Shown one piece after another: positions 23,811-38,023 of a DNA stretch of 64,000 nucleotides. The stretch is from Oxyruncus cristatus (Eukaryota; Chordata; Aves; Passeriformes; Cotingidae), in contig VXAY01005020.1 of NCBI GenBank assembly GCA_013399855.1, forward strand, positions 1,529,833 through 1,593,832. The letters run 5' to 3'. The translations under genes were made by a program, and so were the position numbers. Within the stretch, counting starts at the first letter, position 1, and every line of letters starts with the position of its first letter. Below the pieces are notes generated by a model. The model had not been told where the DNA came from. It saw nothing but the letters and a program-made list of their open reading frames with translations, and made no database searches.

Positions 23811-25814
23811 GAACAGAGAATCATCTATAAGGATTTTGGCCTGTAACCATTTCTGAAGAGCTAAAACTGTTCAACTAGCATGAGGATCTAGCTCATACTG
23901 TCCCATCAACAGTGCCGAAGAAAGCAGTAGGACCTCTTTCACTACCTGCACCTTTTCCTTAACATTTGGTCCAGTCCTGATGACTCCCTGACACCCTCTG
24001 GCTTGCTCCTGCAAGAATTCCTCAACCTTGTTGTTAAATTTAAAAAAAAAAAAAAAAAAGGTGGTTATACAGTTAATGCTTTATACAACACATGCTTTAA
24101 TATACCTATGCTTCTCCATTGCTGTGTGCCTTACACTCTCCACCTCAGCCCAAGCATCAACAGGTTTCATGCCTAAAAAAGCACTGAGGTACAATATTTT
24201 GGTCAGAAACCTGTTGAATAAGTAAATAAAGCATGCAGTCAGCACTGATTTTTAATCTGATACTGCTCCTGTCCCAAGAGCTATATTTTATAGGGCACAC
24301 CTCAATCATATCACTTGACCAGTATCAGATCTTGAGTCAATATTTATTCCCTAAAGCTATGTGTACTATTTGGCCACCTTATGTTTTGTCTTCTTGTGTT
24401 TTTCAGATGGAGAATGGTTGTTCACAGGAAAGACTATTAAAAAAGAAGAAAAACATGGCAAAAAAAGAAAAAATATGACATACAGTCTCAAGCTCACAAA
24501 AATCATTTGACTCTCATTTCTGGCCTTTTCAGTTCCATTTCAAGTTGTTTTAGACAACTGTAGCTATCTTGTACCCAAACTACTTCTCATTAAAATCAAG
24601 ACAAGTTTCATGATTGCCAGATGTTGGCACATCCTTCCACTCCCCCCACCTTTCAATACAGTTGCAGTCAGACTCGAAGCTTGATGCTGAAGGGCTGCTG
24701 CATGCCTGCCTTTTTAACTTGAGGGAGGTTGGGAATCTGTAACTCTGCCAGAAAACAGACTCATTTGTTATTAACACAGCCCATATTTAGCCATGTGTCT
24801 CCCAAGGAAAAAGCACATACTTTGTTCTTAACAAAGCCTGATCTCTGCACAGCCAAGTCCCCGGGGACTGCTGGATCCCATTTTGCATGGCCAAATAAGG
24901 TAAAGCAAGAATCTGAAAAATGCAAACCTGGCCTGAAATCGCCCATAGCTTTGAGGAGCTATTTTTGGATTTGTTAATCTTTTCTTAAAAATCAGAGGGT
25001 GCTGCAAGGCCTTCATTTTATTACTTTTTCCCCAAATAATTAACTTCCAGAAAAGTAGTCTGGAACACAAGTGAGCTTTACGGAGATGAAGTGGTAGGAG
25101 ACCAGGGCTGAAAGCAGCAATAGGAAGCAATGCTGAAGAAAATAGTGTTAAGGTTCACCCAAAATAAAAATAGTGCAATTCACCAGCAGATACTGAAAGG
25201 ACAATCTCCAGATTACAGGCAAACAGTCTCCTGAAATGCACAGAAGAAGCAATCCTGTAGTTTACGTAACATGCTGAATGTCTCAGAGGATTTTAGTTCT
25301 GGCCTCTCATTGAACTTCACTACTCTCCATCTGAAGAAGTAGCCAGATACGTTTGTTGAAAGGAAAAAGTTATTAGGCATTTAAGGGAGAAGGGATAGGA
25401 TGAATAACCTGTATCTACATGTGAAACCTTGCAAAGGCTTCTTAAGGAGGTAACTCTGACTTCATTTTCCTCTGCCCATCAACCATCACAAGTACATCTT
25501 GTCCTCCAGCACTCTGTGCTTTGTGACCTGCCACGTCTGAGAAGCATACAGCTGTTTCACAGGAACCCAGAGATTCCAGATCCCCGTTATCAATGCACAT
25601 TGAAACTACAAGCATCTGGGACATGGGCAAAAGCAAGCAGTTTCCTACCATTCCAGCTGGAGATGGAGCTACTTAGCTTTACACAGAGCAAGTGCAAAAT
25701 AGCACCACATGGATGATGCATACATGGACCGAATCTTCATTCAGGAGGGTGGAAGAAGCATAGATTTTTCAACATGCTGAGAAAGCGAAAGCAGAAACTC
25801 AGGAAAAAAATGGA

Positions 25815-26207
25815 TTGTGGTTGTTCAGCCTAGAAAAGAGAAGGTTTCAAGGGAGACCTTGTTACAGCCTTCCCATACACTAATGGGGCTTATAAAAAGG
25901 AGGGAGAGGGAGTTTTTATTAGGGCAGATAGCAACAGGTCAAGGGACAATGGTTCTAAACCAAAAGAGGGCAGGTTTAGATTAGATGTTAGGAAGAAATT
26001 CTTTTCTGTGAGGGTGGCTAGGCACTGGAACAGGCTGCCTAGAGAAGTTGTGGATGCCCCATCCCTGGAAATGTTCAAGGCCAGGTTGGATGGGGTCCTG
26101 AGCAATCTGGTCTAGTGGGCGGCATCACTGCTTATGGCAGAGGTGTTGGAACTAGATTATCTTTAAGGTCCCTTCCAACCTCAACCAGTCTATGATTATG
26201 CTTCTAT
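25815..26207 (+). mobile_element. CR1 LINE 3' fragment (about 390 bp)
   Basis: Plus-strand copy beginning near GGTTGTTCAGCCTAGAAAAG and passing through TTTAGATTAGATGTTAGG, TGGAACAGGCTGCCTAGAG and CCCCATCCCTGG. It ends CTTCCAACCTCAACCAGTC followed by the repeating tail TATGATTATGCTTCTAT. The ORF2 C-terminal frame is interrupted. Confidence 0.87.
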
Positions 26208-28357
26208 AGCATAGGAAGAATTTGGAGGTTCCTCCTCCATGGGCAAATTTCATTGCTCATCACATGGGACCATGTGCCAACACAAGAGTTTTGGAATAGT
26301 AGGGGCAGATGGATTTTAAGAAGCATGACAGGACTTTTAATTTTTTTTTTTTTAAACAGTCAAAATTGTGACAACAGAGAAAGGCTGTGACCTAAACACA
26401 GACTGGTCTTCCTCAGCCAGAATACAGTTCTCAATAACGCTCTCGAGGTGAAAACGTTATATGATGTTAATAAGTGTACGAATCTGAACATCATTCAGAG
26501 TTGTAGGACTCAGAGCTAATTTTGCAGCAGATTTCCACTCAGTGTGAGATTAGGAAATGGAGACATAAAAATCCTCCCATCCAGTCCTGCATAATGAAGA
26601 CAGCTCCTCCTTTCCATGCTGATGCTGGTAGGAAGCACCAGGTCCCAAGAGAGGTGAAGGCAGGCTCCTTACAGACTCTCTCCCTCATTCTGGGAGCTCA
26701 AGGTCTTGGCCTGCTGCATCCTTACCCGGGAGGGCCGTGGCATGCCAAGTTGGCCAGGACCCAACTCCCCTGCTTGTGGCCAGACTGTGGCTCAGCTGCT
26801 GACCTGAGGAAAGCAGGGCACCATGGGGAGGCCCAAAGGCTACCCCTCTGCCAGCTGGCCAATGGCCAAAGCAGCTCCCTTTCCAAACCAAAGCCAGAAA
26901 ATACTATGAAGGCTCTGACTCCAGCTTGAAACTAAACACAAAATTATAGAAGCTTTCTCTTGCTTTTTCACAAGGTTTTAAAACTGAGCAAGGTCCTGTG
27001 AAGCTCCTCAAATTATCCCTGTAAAATTTGTGTCTTTGCCTTTAATGTAGTAGAGCTCAGGGGTGGAAATAAGGTTAAATCTATGATTTTGTTTAGGTTT
27101 TGACTGACAGCAAAACAAGACCAAGACATTTCTTCTGAACCAAAGGGCCCAGAGGTACTGGAAAGCTTTAGCCACACCTCACATTCTGGAAATATTTGGG
27201 TTTGTTCCTGTTTGTTTGGGGTTTTTTGTTTGTTTTTTATTTTTTAACTGATTCAAGCTTAAGAAGACAACCATACCATACAAAAAAAAAAAAAAAAAAG
27301 ATTTCAATGCATAATCAACAGGCTTCCCTATTTAGTCTAGCTCAGGATTTAAAAAAAAAAAAACAAACATGGAAACACGGATTCTATATTTACACTTGGG
27401 AGACAGGAAGAGGAAAAAGGATTGGACTTACCTGGATATTGTATCAGGCCCCAGATCCTTGACAGAGCTGGCCAAGGTTTCCAACAGAACTGGGCACCAC
27501 CAAGTGCAACCATAAGTTGCTGTTCTGGAAACAATCTTGAAAGGGGATCAGGGGGTGAAAAGCATTTGGACAAGAGGCAGGAGTAATATCTTATGATGGT
27601 TGGTCACATCTGGAACCTCACCAGGTACATGCCATCAGCAACCCCCTGGATGTCCACAGAAAACTGCCAGGCCCAGTTCTTTGCCTGACATTTCTCATGC
27701 TACCACATCACATACAACCATCCCCAGAAAAAACACATTAAAACAGAACAAGACACACACCCAAAAAAACCCAACAAAACAAAAAACCCCCAAACTAATG
27801 CTTGTTCTACTTCTGCTAGCTGGAGTGAATGAAATGAAATAGATCTTTGTGTATCTTTACTATCCATGTGCCTCAGTACAGTACAGAACAAAAGGCAACT
27901 TTATGCTTAAAATCTTCCCTATAAATCCTGTTTTATTCATCAGAATGAAGGATTGGAGCGAGGACATGTTTCAAATGCCATACTGGAAACAGAGCTACAC
28001 ATATGTTTAAAGTTCAGGGTGTTTATATGACAGGTTTGGGACTTCAACTGACAAAGCTGATTATTTCTCCTTCATACTCAAACAGGATAATGCTCTGTGT
28101 GCTTGTCTAGGGCCTGGGCCACTGCATCCAAGAGCAGGTCTTAAGTTACCCAGTCAAAGCAAACAGATTTGGGATTTGGCTTCATGCACAGTCCAGGCTG
28201 AATTTCAGCTGGCTTTGCTTGAGGCCCACCTCCATCCTCTATAGCTCTTCAGGCTCAGCACTCAGCCCTACTCTCCCTTCACATGATCGGCCTCCTTCAT
28301 CCTTGCAATTGGAGTTTCCCATGAGTGTCCTGCCTTCTACTGATGGGCCATGGGCTG
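26208..28357. other. Noncoding interval, 2.1 kb
   Basis: Contains poly(A) tracts near 27282-27299 and 27349-27363, and an A/C-rich low-complexity stretch at about 27721-27800. A GC-richer patch at 26640-26890 has no recognisable coding content. Confidence 0.5.
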
Positions 28358-28506
28358 AAGCACCTCTCCTATGAGGACAATCAGAGTTGTGGTTGTTCTT
28401 CCTGGGAAGACCTTTTTGTGGCTTTTCACTTCTTGAAGGGGTCTTGGCTGTACTGGGTTAATGGTTGGACTTGATCTTAGAGGTCTTTTCCAACTTTAAT
28501 GACTAT
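28358..28506 (+). mobile_element. CR1 LINE 3' fragment, first of a tandem pair, internally deleted
   Basis: Starts CACCTCTCCTATGAGGACAA (the CR1 coding 3' region) and jumps within about 100 bp to the terminal GGTTGGACTTGATC, then AGAGGTCTTTTCCAAC. Most of the intervening sequence is missing. Its end abuts the next CR1 piece, suggesting nested insertion or unequal recombination. Confidence 0.7.
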
Positions 28507-28810
28507 AAGAAAGATGAGGACAAACTTTTCAGCAGGGTCTGTTGTGATAGGACGAGATGTAGTGGTTTTAAACTAGAAGAGGATCAATTTAGATTAGATA
28601 TAAGGAAAAAGGTTTCTATAATGAGGGTGGAAAACACTGGAACAGGTTGCCCAGAGAGGTGGTGGATGCCCCATCCCTGAAAACATGCAAAGTCAGGCTG
28701 GACAGGGCTCTGAGCAGCCTGGTCTAGTTGAAGATGTCCCTGCCTAAAGCAGAGCAGTTAGATTCAGTGGCCTTTAAAAGGTCCCTTCCAACTCAAACTC
28801 TTCTATAATT
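28507..28810 (+). mobile_element. CR1 LINE 3' fragment, second of a tandem pair
   Basis: Plus-strand CR1 3' end with AAGAAAGATGAGGACAAAC, TTTAGATTAGATATAAGG, GGTTGCCCAGAGAGGTGGTG and a tail TCTTCTATAATT. It is inserted directly against the tail of another CR1 piece in the same orientation. A broken ORF2 C-terminal frame remains. Confidence 0.83.
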
Positions 28811-31800
28811 CAGCAAAAGGAACTAATCCAGGGAAGGTAACACTAGCCAAGATGCACAAAGGATAGGAAAGAAAGAAAATCAGGGAAACAGGAGACAAAG
28901 AAAAAAGCAAACCCACATCTAAGAGACTATTTTGTTTAGTTTCTAAAAGAATGCTTCTGGAAAGAAGATTTGTAACTTTGGGCTTGGAGTACATAATGGC
29001 CAACGTCCTATGTTTTTACTCAAAGGGTACTCCAGGTTAGGGGTTCTCATAGCTGGGGAATACAGAGAGCTGGTGGGCCTGTGAGAGGGCCTGGAGACCA
29101 CACCACTGCTCTGAGGTTGGGAATTCAAAGCTCTATGGCAAGGAATAACATGGCAAAAAGCTGATCCAAGAAATCTGGGGATCAGTGGTGCAGCTTGAAG
29201 CCATGCTCATTCTGAGCACCAAACAGGCATGCTTTAGTTTGCAGAGCTCCCCAGAGAAACTGCAATTTTGTACATCAGTTTACAGGCAAAGGAAGTCCTC
29301 CTTTTTTTGGTTTCCACCCTCCCACACTTCTCCCTAGAAGTTTTTACCCTCACAGTAAGCCAAGCATCAAATGATTTCAATGTGTGGTTATGCTCAGAGA
29401 GGGCAGGGACCGTGGGGAAGCAGACAGGGTGGGGAAATCCATGATTGTCACCTTTTCTTTTCCCTGTGACTCAGTTGCAGGCTATTCCAACAGGAGAAAT
29501 GAACTACTTTCAACTCAAAGCAATTTTTAAATGAAAAAGTTGTTAAAATCAAAATAAGCATTTTCACATTCGGTTGCAAAGATTTAAGAAAGTAGATCTT
29601 TGCTGGTCACTTGAATCTGTTTTACAAAGACATCTGAAAGGCATTTTATCAGCTGCTGAGCAGTATTTACTTATGAAACTGTTCTAATTGCTTTGGAATG
29701 TGCACCCTGGCTGCTAGAACAGCTCACTCCTGCTGATACACTGAGCAAAGTAATACTGGTTCAGAGGACATGCCACTTTTATACAGCATTCACTCTGAAG
29801 GTAAATAGCATAAAATTTGAAGAGAAAAAGCAGCAAATACCTCATAAACCATGACTTTTGCAGAGTTGTCCTACATGTTTCCAAGAGCATCAACTCATCA
29901 GCAAAATTAATCATTGCCATGACTGAAATCCTCACAGATCAGTAATTTGGAACTAAACCCATCTTGCAGCTGGAAACTGTGAAAACTTATTCCTGCTGCC
30001 CACTAAATCAGCGCTGGAGTCAATATGGAAGAAGTGGTGTGTCCTGGCCACAATAAAGCCCTGCTATTAGCTTGCAGTCTCACCCTCCCTTAGTAGTTAA
30101 GCACTGAAGGTCTTGGTAGATCAAAGAAAATCTGCTCAATCTTGCCTTAATCTTCTAACACTGAAGCAGAACTCTGGTCTGCATTACATGTGCCCAGGCT
30201 CAGTAAAAGCCTACCAAAAAACAAACTGGTAATAGCTCTGTCTGTGAGACAAAACAATCTCAAACACTGACTCACAACCTGGAAGGTGTAGTAGCTGGAA
30301 CGGCACTTGGTATCTCTGCATCTCAAATTCCCACTGTACTTTACCCAGCAGAGCTAGAAAAGCACTGAATAATTGCTGTTATGCGTGTTGATGTATAGAA
30401 CATGGAAAATAAAGGACAAGTCATCTTGATCCTCCCAGCACTGATGCAAAAGAGGGCTGCCACAACAGCCAAGTCAGTCCCATTGGCCCAGGCCAAACTT
30501 TATAAACAGGCTTGTAAACTTTACATGTTTCGAGTTGACTTCATAGGAGGCAGGAATGTCACACACCCTTCCTCCCACCCTCCCTTCCAAAGCCTGAGCT
30601 AACAGAATCCTTGGAAAAAGCAGCTTCAAACAAAACCAGGCCAGGCTTGGAGATAAACAGCCCTGGTGGCTGCTCAGAGCCCATGGACAGGCCACAACAG
30701 TCCTTCTTCAGTACTGAGTTGTCCAACACAAGATAAGCACTCCAGTGTGTGCGGTAGTAACCTCAAATTATCTTCTGCTGGAAGCATTGCACACACATTG
30801 AAGTTTGTGCTTGGTGCAGACACAAGGGCTGTGGTTCTTTAAAGAGCACGGTGTTTGCTAAAAGGGCAGGCAGGATATCCATTTGGGAGCAGGCACATAT
30901 TGGAGAAGGGTGAGGGTGAGACAGGGTTAGAGTCTCTCACCTGAGAGGGCTTTTCTCATTTCTGACTCATTCAACAAGCAAGTTTGAGTTTTCTGCCTGA
31001 CATCCCATCCAGGTCTTCTCCTGCTTCATGAGGGAACTGTTTGCAGTTCTCTCTGCATCTCTTTTCCAGATCCAAACCACAGAGGCAGTCCTCAACTTCG
31101 GTGTTCACTCCAGCTGCTGCCCCTTTCCTCTCCTGCTGTCAGTCACAGTCGGCCTCTGCCGATCAGCTACATGATCCATTCCTGCTCTCCTTTCACCAGG
31201 GCAAGGGTAAATGTCTCCTAATTTCCTGCTTTCCCCTGTCTTCCCTCCATCATCTACAGTTATCTTTTCCTTTTGTTTTGTTTCCTGCAGCCAATTTTTT
31301 TTTTTTTTTAAACAGCCAATTTGTTTTCTTACTGGAAAGCCTTTTTTGGCCTTAAGGCAGCATGAACTTCTCCCTGTTTTCTCCTGCTGAGAAGGGACAT
31401 GACCTAAAGGTGAGAGCTTTGAGGCTGCAGAAGAGATTTCCTCGCACGACCTTTTTAATCCTTGGCCTCCATTGCTTCAGTCAACACCACAAGGCCCTTC
31501 TACTATGACAATCACCATTTGTTGCTTAGGAATTAAACATTGACTAAACACATCATTCTGCATAGGCCATTGAACTGGAAGAATGTTTAGTGAGCTCAGC
31601 AGCTAAAGCTTTATTAACCATCTCTGGTGACCTTCTCCTTTGCCTTCTCCAAGGGCTCAAAGACTTTCCAAAGTGCTCCTTCTGTAATCCACAATGCTTT
31701 TAAAGCTCTAAACCCCCCCCCCCAAAAAAAAAGAAAAAAAGTTCTGCCAGCACATAGATGCTAACTTATCCATCCCACCATGGTATAAAGTTTTTAGTTC

Positions 31801-34109
31801 CACACTTCATACCGTTCTGAGTTCTCTCCAAACCGGTTTAGCACCACCCACAGCACATCTACTGCTCCTTCTGCCACACCAGTAAGTTTAAGTGCTGCAC
31901 TACAAGTTTTTTTTTTTCTCTCTTTTTTTTTTTTTTGAAAAAAAAGATTCTTTCCCTTCTTTAAGCATGCCTGCAATGTTTAACAGTGCTCTAGAGCTCA
32001 GGTCAGCTAAAGGTGTGTTGAAACAGAACTAACAGGCAGGACAGCAAGTGGAGTTCTACAAACACCAGCAAATACAGTCATCCAGCAGGACAACAGCAGT
32101 CCAAAATACCCCTGGGGGAGGATGCCCCCTCCTAAGGTATCAAAACCAGGGTGAAATGTGTCATGGGATAATTATGTTCTGAACAGAAGTCTGGAAAGCC
32201 TGCTAAAGTACCAGCTTCTCACTCTAGTGCTAAAAAGCAAGCAGGGAAAAAAGTGACACAAGAATTCCTTGCATTTTCTGAATTCTCCTCTTCCTTTACT
32301 TGGCACAAACAAAAGAGAAAAGCACAGGAGACAAGAGCCCACATTTCCCTCAGACTCGATGCTATTAATACATCTGGCTCCCATCAAATCAGGAAGAAAA
32401 ACTTTGAGTGTTAGGTGGTCTTTGGTGGCTGTTAATAAAAACCGACAAAGAGAGCAGCTCTACCACCTCCCAAAAACTGGACTCTGTTCCATTTGGTGGC
32501 AGCTTGCCAATGCTAATAGTTTAGTAGGACAGTTAAGTGCTTTTGAAACTAAAATGCAGCTTTCAACACTATTCCTAGACCAATCAGATCTGGAAAGAAC
32601 CCATTAGTCTGAACACTGTCTCAGCTTGAAGCCAGAAAGCCATACCTAATTAAGGTCTCCTGGGGTCCATGGCTACAAGTGCCAGCTACCTTGAGTTAGG
32701 GAAAGAACGACACCAGCATTAACGATGAGATTCTCTGGACAGTGAAGATGGACTCTGACCATCGGGAATCCAGCAGAAATGAGACAGAGGTCTAAGCATC
32801 GATTTGAGATTGAGGACACACTACCTGCTGGTCTTTCTCCTCCTGTCCTACCACATACAAGAAGTCTTCAAGAGAAGGAGGTGCGGTGCCCTAAGATGTT
32901 AAGAGATGGCACCTGGAATCATGTATTGGAGCCTAACTTTGGCCCTGCAGGTCCACATTCCCCAGGGAGGTGTGTCACAGGAAAAGCCAGGTGGGACAGC
33001 ACTTCACAGAAGGCATTCTGGAGTCTGCATGTGGGAGTTTGGTTTCAGTCTGCTTAGACTAGTACCTGTGTCAGACTACATACTTGCAATCCTCAGCACT
33101 AGAACGTTTCTCAACCCTTAATGAATGTAGTGCAACACCTCTGTCATCTGGGCAGCTGTAGTGATCACCACGGTCATATTCAACATACGAGAAGGTAGTC
33201 ATGGTTTTCTTCTAAAACAATGCAGGTTTTTCTGTTTGCCACTTCCAAAACTTCATAGTTTTGGCAAAGGTTGAGACCCATGAAGAAAATCCCACCGATC
33301 GGCTCCACAGGCACAAAGGGTGTGGGAAGACCATTAATGCCCAAACAAAGCAAGACCCCAGGAACAGAATGAAGCAACTGCACATCGCTAACAAAACACA
33401 TGGTAGAGACCTGGGACACCACACTGGTGAGCCTCTGGATCTACCAGCCCATGTCCCTTGGAGGCAGGAGAGACAGCAATACACACCTGTCTACTCAATA
33501 TTGCATTTCAGTGGGCATAAGGACAATAAGAAGGATTTTTCTTCTCTTCCCTAAAACAAACACTCACAGCTAGTGGGGAAGGAAAACAAGGATTATTAGC
33601 CATCTATGAAAGCCCACATACTACTGAGTACTCCAGGGTCCTCTGGAAACTTGATTTTTAGCTTCTTTCCCTCTAAAAACCTTGCTCTAACAGCTTCCAC
33701 AGCCTCTTCTGCTCCAAGAGTCACAGGATAGTAACAGACCAGAGAACAAATTCACTGGCCAGTTCTTTCATTTCACTTTTGGGTAAGCATAATTCCACTG
33801 TAATCCTCATCTTGAGAAGCCAGTCCTCTGGTACATTTATTAACACTGCCTGCATTATCCTTCAGCCTTGGAAAGGGGACAAACCTAGCCCCAAGACAGG
33901 AGGAAGGAACATGTGGAAGGGAAATTATATTCCTTAAGAGTTCTTGGCAATAAATGCAAGAAGACAAGATTGTAATTATCTAGTTTATTGCCATAAAGTA
34001 GTAATTTTTTAGTAGTCTAGTTTTTCGTAGAGCTTTCCAGGACATGGCAGTCAAATTGCCATTTGAGAACACAATCCCCCTTGTGCACAAAATCCAGGTG
34101 ATATGAAGA
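28811..34109. other. Noncoding interval, 5.3 kb
   Basis: Holds simple-sequence tracts: C11-A9 at 31713-31732, T-rich at 31296-31309 and 31908-31936. I recognise no exon, RNA gene or transposon copy. Confidence 0.5.
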
Positions 34110-34480
34110 TCATAAAATGGCTTGGGTTGAAAGGGAACTCAAAGCATGTCTAGTTCCAACCCCCCTTCCATTAGACCACAGTGTTTAAGACCCATCCAGA
34201 CTTGCTTTGAACACTTCCAGGGATGAGGCATCCACAACCTGTTCCAGTGCCTCACCACCCCCACAGTAAGAATTCCTTCCTAGTATCTAACCTAAACCTA
34301 CTCTTACTTTGAAGTAATTCCTCCTTGTCCTATGTGCTATTCTAAAAAAGTCTCTCTCTAGCTTTTTTGTAGATTCCCTTCAGGTACTGGAAGGCTGCAA
34401 TTAGATCACCCCAAAGCCTCCTCTTCTCCAGGCTCTCAATTCTCTCAGTGTTTCCTCACAAGATGGGCACCATCAATCTC
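34110..34480 (-). mobile_element. CR1 LINE 3' fragment (about 370 bp)
   Basis: Minus-strand copy shown by plus-strand GGCTTGGGTTGAAAGGGAAC, GAGGCATCCACAACCTGTTC, AAGAATTCCTTCC, CTAACCTAAACCTACTC and CTCCTCTTCTCCAGGC, ending near a reversed TTTCCTCACAAGATGG. The coding frame is broken, so this is an old inactive copy. Confidence 0.85.
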
Positions 34481-37400
34481 TTCCCAGATTTAGCGCTATG
34501 AAAACAAACAATCACTTGGTAGGAGTTTCTAGGATCCTCCAAATTACATAGACTCTACTACTCTAAACTGTCCTGCAGCAGCCTTGCCCTTCCTTTGTGG
34601 ACATATTTCAGGAAACCTGAGTTTTAGATTCATTCTGAATCTTAAAGCCTGGAAGGATATCTCTGGTGTCAAGTGTTTTTGCCAGCATGGCTGCACAGTG
34701 AATATACCCAATGGACAGGGGGAAAATCAGTCTGGAAAAATACCAGTTCATCACTCCATATCCATGGTTGTGGTGTGCAACCAAGGAGACACCCTGGTGA
34801 GACAGCCTCAGACAGTCCTGTTACTAAGGGCAGTTTTCAAGACATTTATGGAGGGTCAGAGGGGATTATCTTTGCAATCCACATGCTTTTATTTTGGCAA
34901 TGACCAAAGTATATTTTTCAGCAATATCCACTATCACACAGGATGAATTGGCCAATTCTGATGTTCAGAGTTCAAGTCACAATTCCTAAGAAATGCAGAA
35001 TTAGAGAAAAAAACCCAAGCCTATTGGTATTTGAGATATTTAGGCTGCAATACTAGCAATTGTTATTTTTCTCAGGAGAAACACCTGGCACATTGTATTT
35101 TATTTACTGCCAGTGTAGTCTTTCAAAGGATGCAATCAAATCAAATTCAGCACTTTTAAAAATGTGGAACTGCATTTAGCATATCAGATGAACTTTGCAG
35201 TGGATGTGATTCAAAGATTGAACTTTGTGTAATGATTTGTTCTGTCTCAAAAAAAGCACCCCAAACCGAGAGCTTTATTTTCTGTTCCAAAGGGCAAGTT
35301 ACAGCACCATCACTGCTGCATACCTTCCCTCCTCCTCCCCTTCCACTGCCCCAGCCTCTCTTTCTGAGGATGTTTTTTTGTTTCTTTCTTGCACGCGTGA
35401 TTTTAGGTTTGGCAGTTTCAAGCTGGAAGAAAATCTAGGAATACCGAAACCCAATCCTTTGCTCAGTTGCTATGAACAAAATGAAAAGTGAATTGCTCAC
35501 TAATAGAATGTTCAAGAAAAATATTTTTACCGCTTTAATTCTCATCTACACAGACCTTACCAAATAAACACTGTGTTTTTCTCCGCCTGATCTGCCAGAG
35601 GATGACTTTGATGAAGGGAGGAACACCCCCTAAGCAATCTTATTTTCCTTTTCCTGAAGTGTGTTTGCAAGAAGCAACATGATAGAAAAAAAAACTCAGC
35701 TATCAATTTCTTCTGTGTGTTACATTCACAAGTGTTGGATCCAAGAGGAACTCGTGTTAGTTACAAACACATCTGAAGTGCCAAGGTGCTGTCCCGCACA
35801 GTACAGAGTGAGGGCCTGGGGGGACATGGCTGGGCCAGCCATTTGTCTGCCCCTCTGCTGAGCCACCCAAACAGCACCTGCCACAAACAGTATCAAAACC
35901 TCCTTGTGATTATACGAGATGAAACATCAAAGGCTTCTACAACTCTGATCAAACATTGAAATTGCCCCTTCAAACCCAAGCATGAGATACCATCTGGGCT
36001 TTGCACAGACCAGCCAAGCTTTTAGGGCATTTCAGTGAAACCTGAAAGCCTTTGCATGAAGACCAACACATTGTTCAGCATCTTCCGAGCCACCAGATCC
36101 TTTTCAAAGGTTCATCCATCTGCCTCAGTGTCTGTGCTGGCATTGTCATACAGTTTCCACTTCATGCAACTACTCGCTAGGCACTAGAGCATCAAGCAAG
36201 CTAAGGTACCACCAGTCACTTCCTTTCTTCCACCAAGACACTGTTCACTACAGATAAGGCAGGAGAAAACTACCCTTGTACCAATTCTAAATTAGAAGCC
36301 AGGCTTAGAAATTGTATCTTGCAACTAAGGGGTTGTTTTATTTTTAAAATACTGAAAACAAATAAACAATCACAAAACAGACCAGAGAAACATTCACCTC
36401 TCTGGAGTACTACCCAACTCACAACAGTATGCAATTTCAGCCCATAGGTTACGTTGGAAACTTTAATCCACAAATTTGGCCATGTGAGCACTTCTACCAC
36501 AGGCATGTGCTCCCACTGGTTGTTGAAAGGAATGGTACCAACTCACTGAGGCCAAATTTTTTGTTCAACCTGCAGATATAAACTTAGACAGCTATGAGTA
36601 TGACAGTAGCTTCTCCCTTGAGCAGGCTCTACATCATCCCAAAGGTATATTTACTTCAGCTGCAGATAAGGGACATACAAGAAACAAATCGTTTTCTATT
36701 CTAAACAACTTTCAATTTTAATTTAAAGCAAATCTCTGAATGAGGGGAAAGTTGATTCCTTAACAGATAATCAATTGAGTTTGAAAGCATGATTACCTTA
36801 ACATCTTTCCATTCAGCAAGATACCTGTTTAATGATTCTGGTCACACTCACCATCTTTTCCTGGAGAATCCACTTTGTCTTGACTTCAGGCAGTGACACT
36901 GCTATCAGCTGAGCAGAGCAAAACAAGCATTAAACTCTGATCCCCAAGAAGAGCATCTGGGCTCACCAACCAGCAGTAGTTCAAAATTCACAAAATTTCT
37001 TTTTCCACCTTTTTTTTTTTGCTTTTGCTCACCTGAGACCTCGACAAACTGACCCCGCTTAGTACATTTAAATTGGAGACGGGCTTTTTGGTCAAATGCT
37101 TGTATAGTCTAATGCAAGTGCCTGGTGTGCCAGCTATCTGATCAGAAGAATCAGTGACATTCCCATTACTCAGTTCCAGAGCCTGATAGCATTTTGCTCA
37201 CCTTCCAGCTACACGTGAAATGAAAGCAGTTGGCAGCATACACCAGGTTTCAAACTGGCTTTCCTTCCGACAGCATGGAAGAGTTGATCCTCCACAGCTA
37301 AAAATATGAAGGTTCAGCAGTATCCCCTAAGAGGCAAGTACTAAGCCACATGTAATTCAGGAATGATCCTGTTGGAACAGCCAATCACAGGTTTGTGGCA

Positions 37401-37971
37401 ACAATGAAACTCTGTACAAAGGGCGTGCATAAATTTGTCATAGAACATGCATCTAGTTTTTGCAGTCTCATATGCTTCACCAAAGTATCACCCTCATGCA
37501 TATATGTGCACGTACATACATGTGTGACCTCTTCCAGCATTGCTAAAGGCACACAGAGGGGCGAGGGGGCAAAATAAAAGGTTGATTAACCCTCCAGGGA
37601 AGCAGTATGATGAAATCTTGCTCACTCCTGCACCCAAAGCCCCCTCAGGTATATGATTTTCCTTGCCTAGGGCAAACAGTGTACGGAGGGGGGGGGGAAA
37701 GTCACACCGCTACTGCAAGCAATTTAACCATCAACTTCTTACACACTGGCAGCTTATGCCACACACATTAGACTAGTGTGGCATAGGTAAATATTCTGCT
37801 AAAAACTAGTCGCACACTCCCTGCTTACAGCACATTGCAGACAGATTACTAAACCATTGTGTGTCACTGCTAATATAGTCTGGCTTGTAAACACTTACCT
37901 CGAGGTCTGAGACAACAGGTAGGAACAGTAGTGATTAAGTTCTGAATTCCCAGCTCTACCTTTAGGATTAC

Positions 37972-38023
<52 letters not shown>

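Larger units (their letters stand above)
16582..25814. other. Noncoding interval, 9.2 kb
   Basis: No exon or transposon recognised. It contains a C11-T16 tract at 23784-23810, a poly(A) near 24041-24059, and a strong AT-rich inverted repeat at 21339-21382. The open frames, up to 124 codons at 21978-22352, are no longer than chance gives and show no family signature. Confidence 0.5.

Noticed and set aside
26640..26890. GC-rich patch as a possible exon or CpG island
   Set aside because: CpG content is low and frames on both strands lack any family signature.
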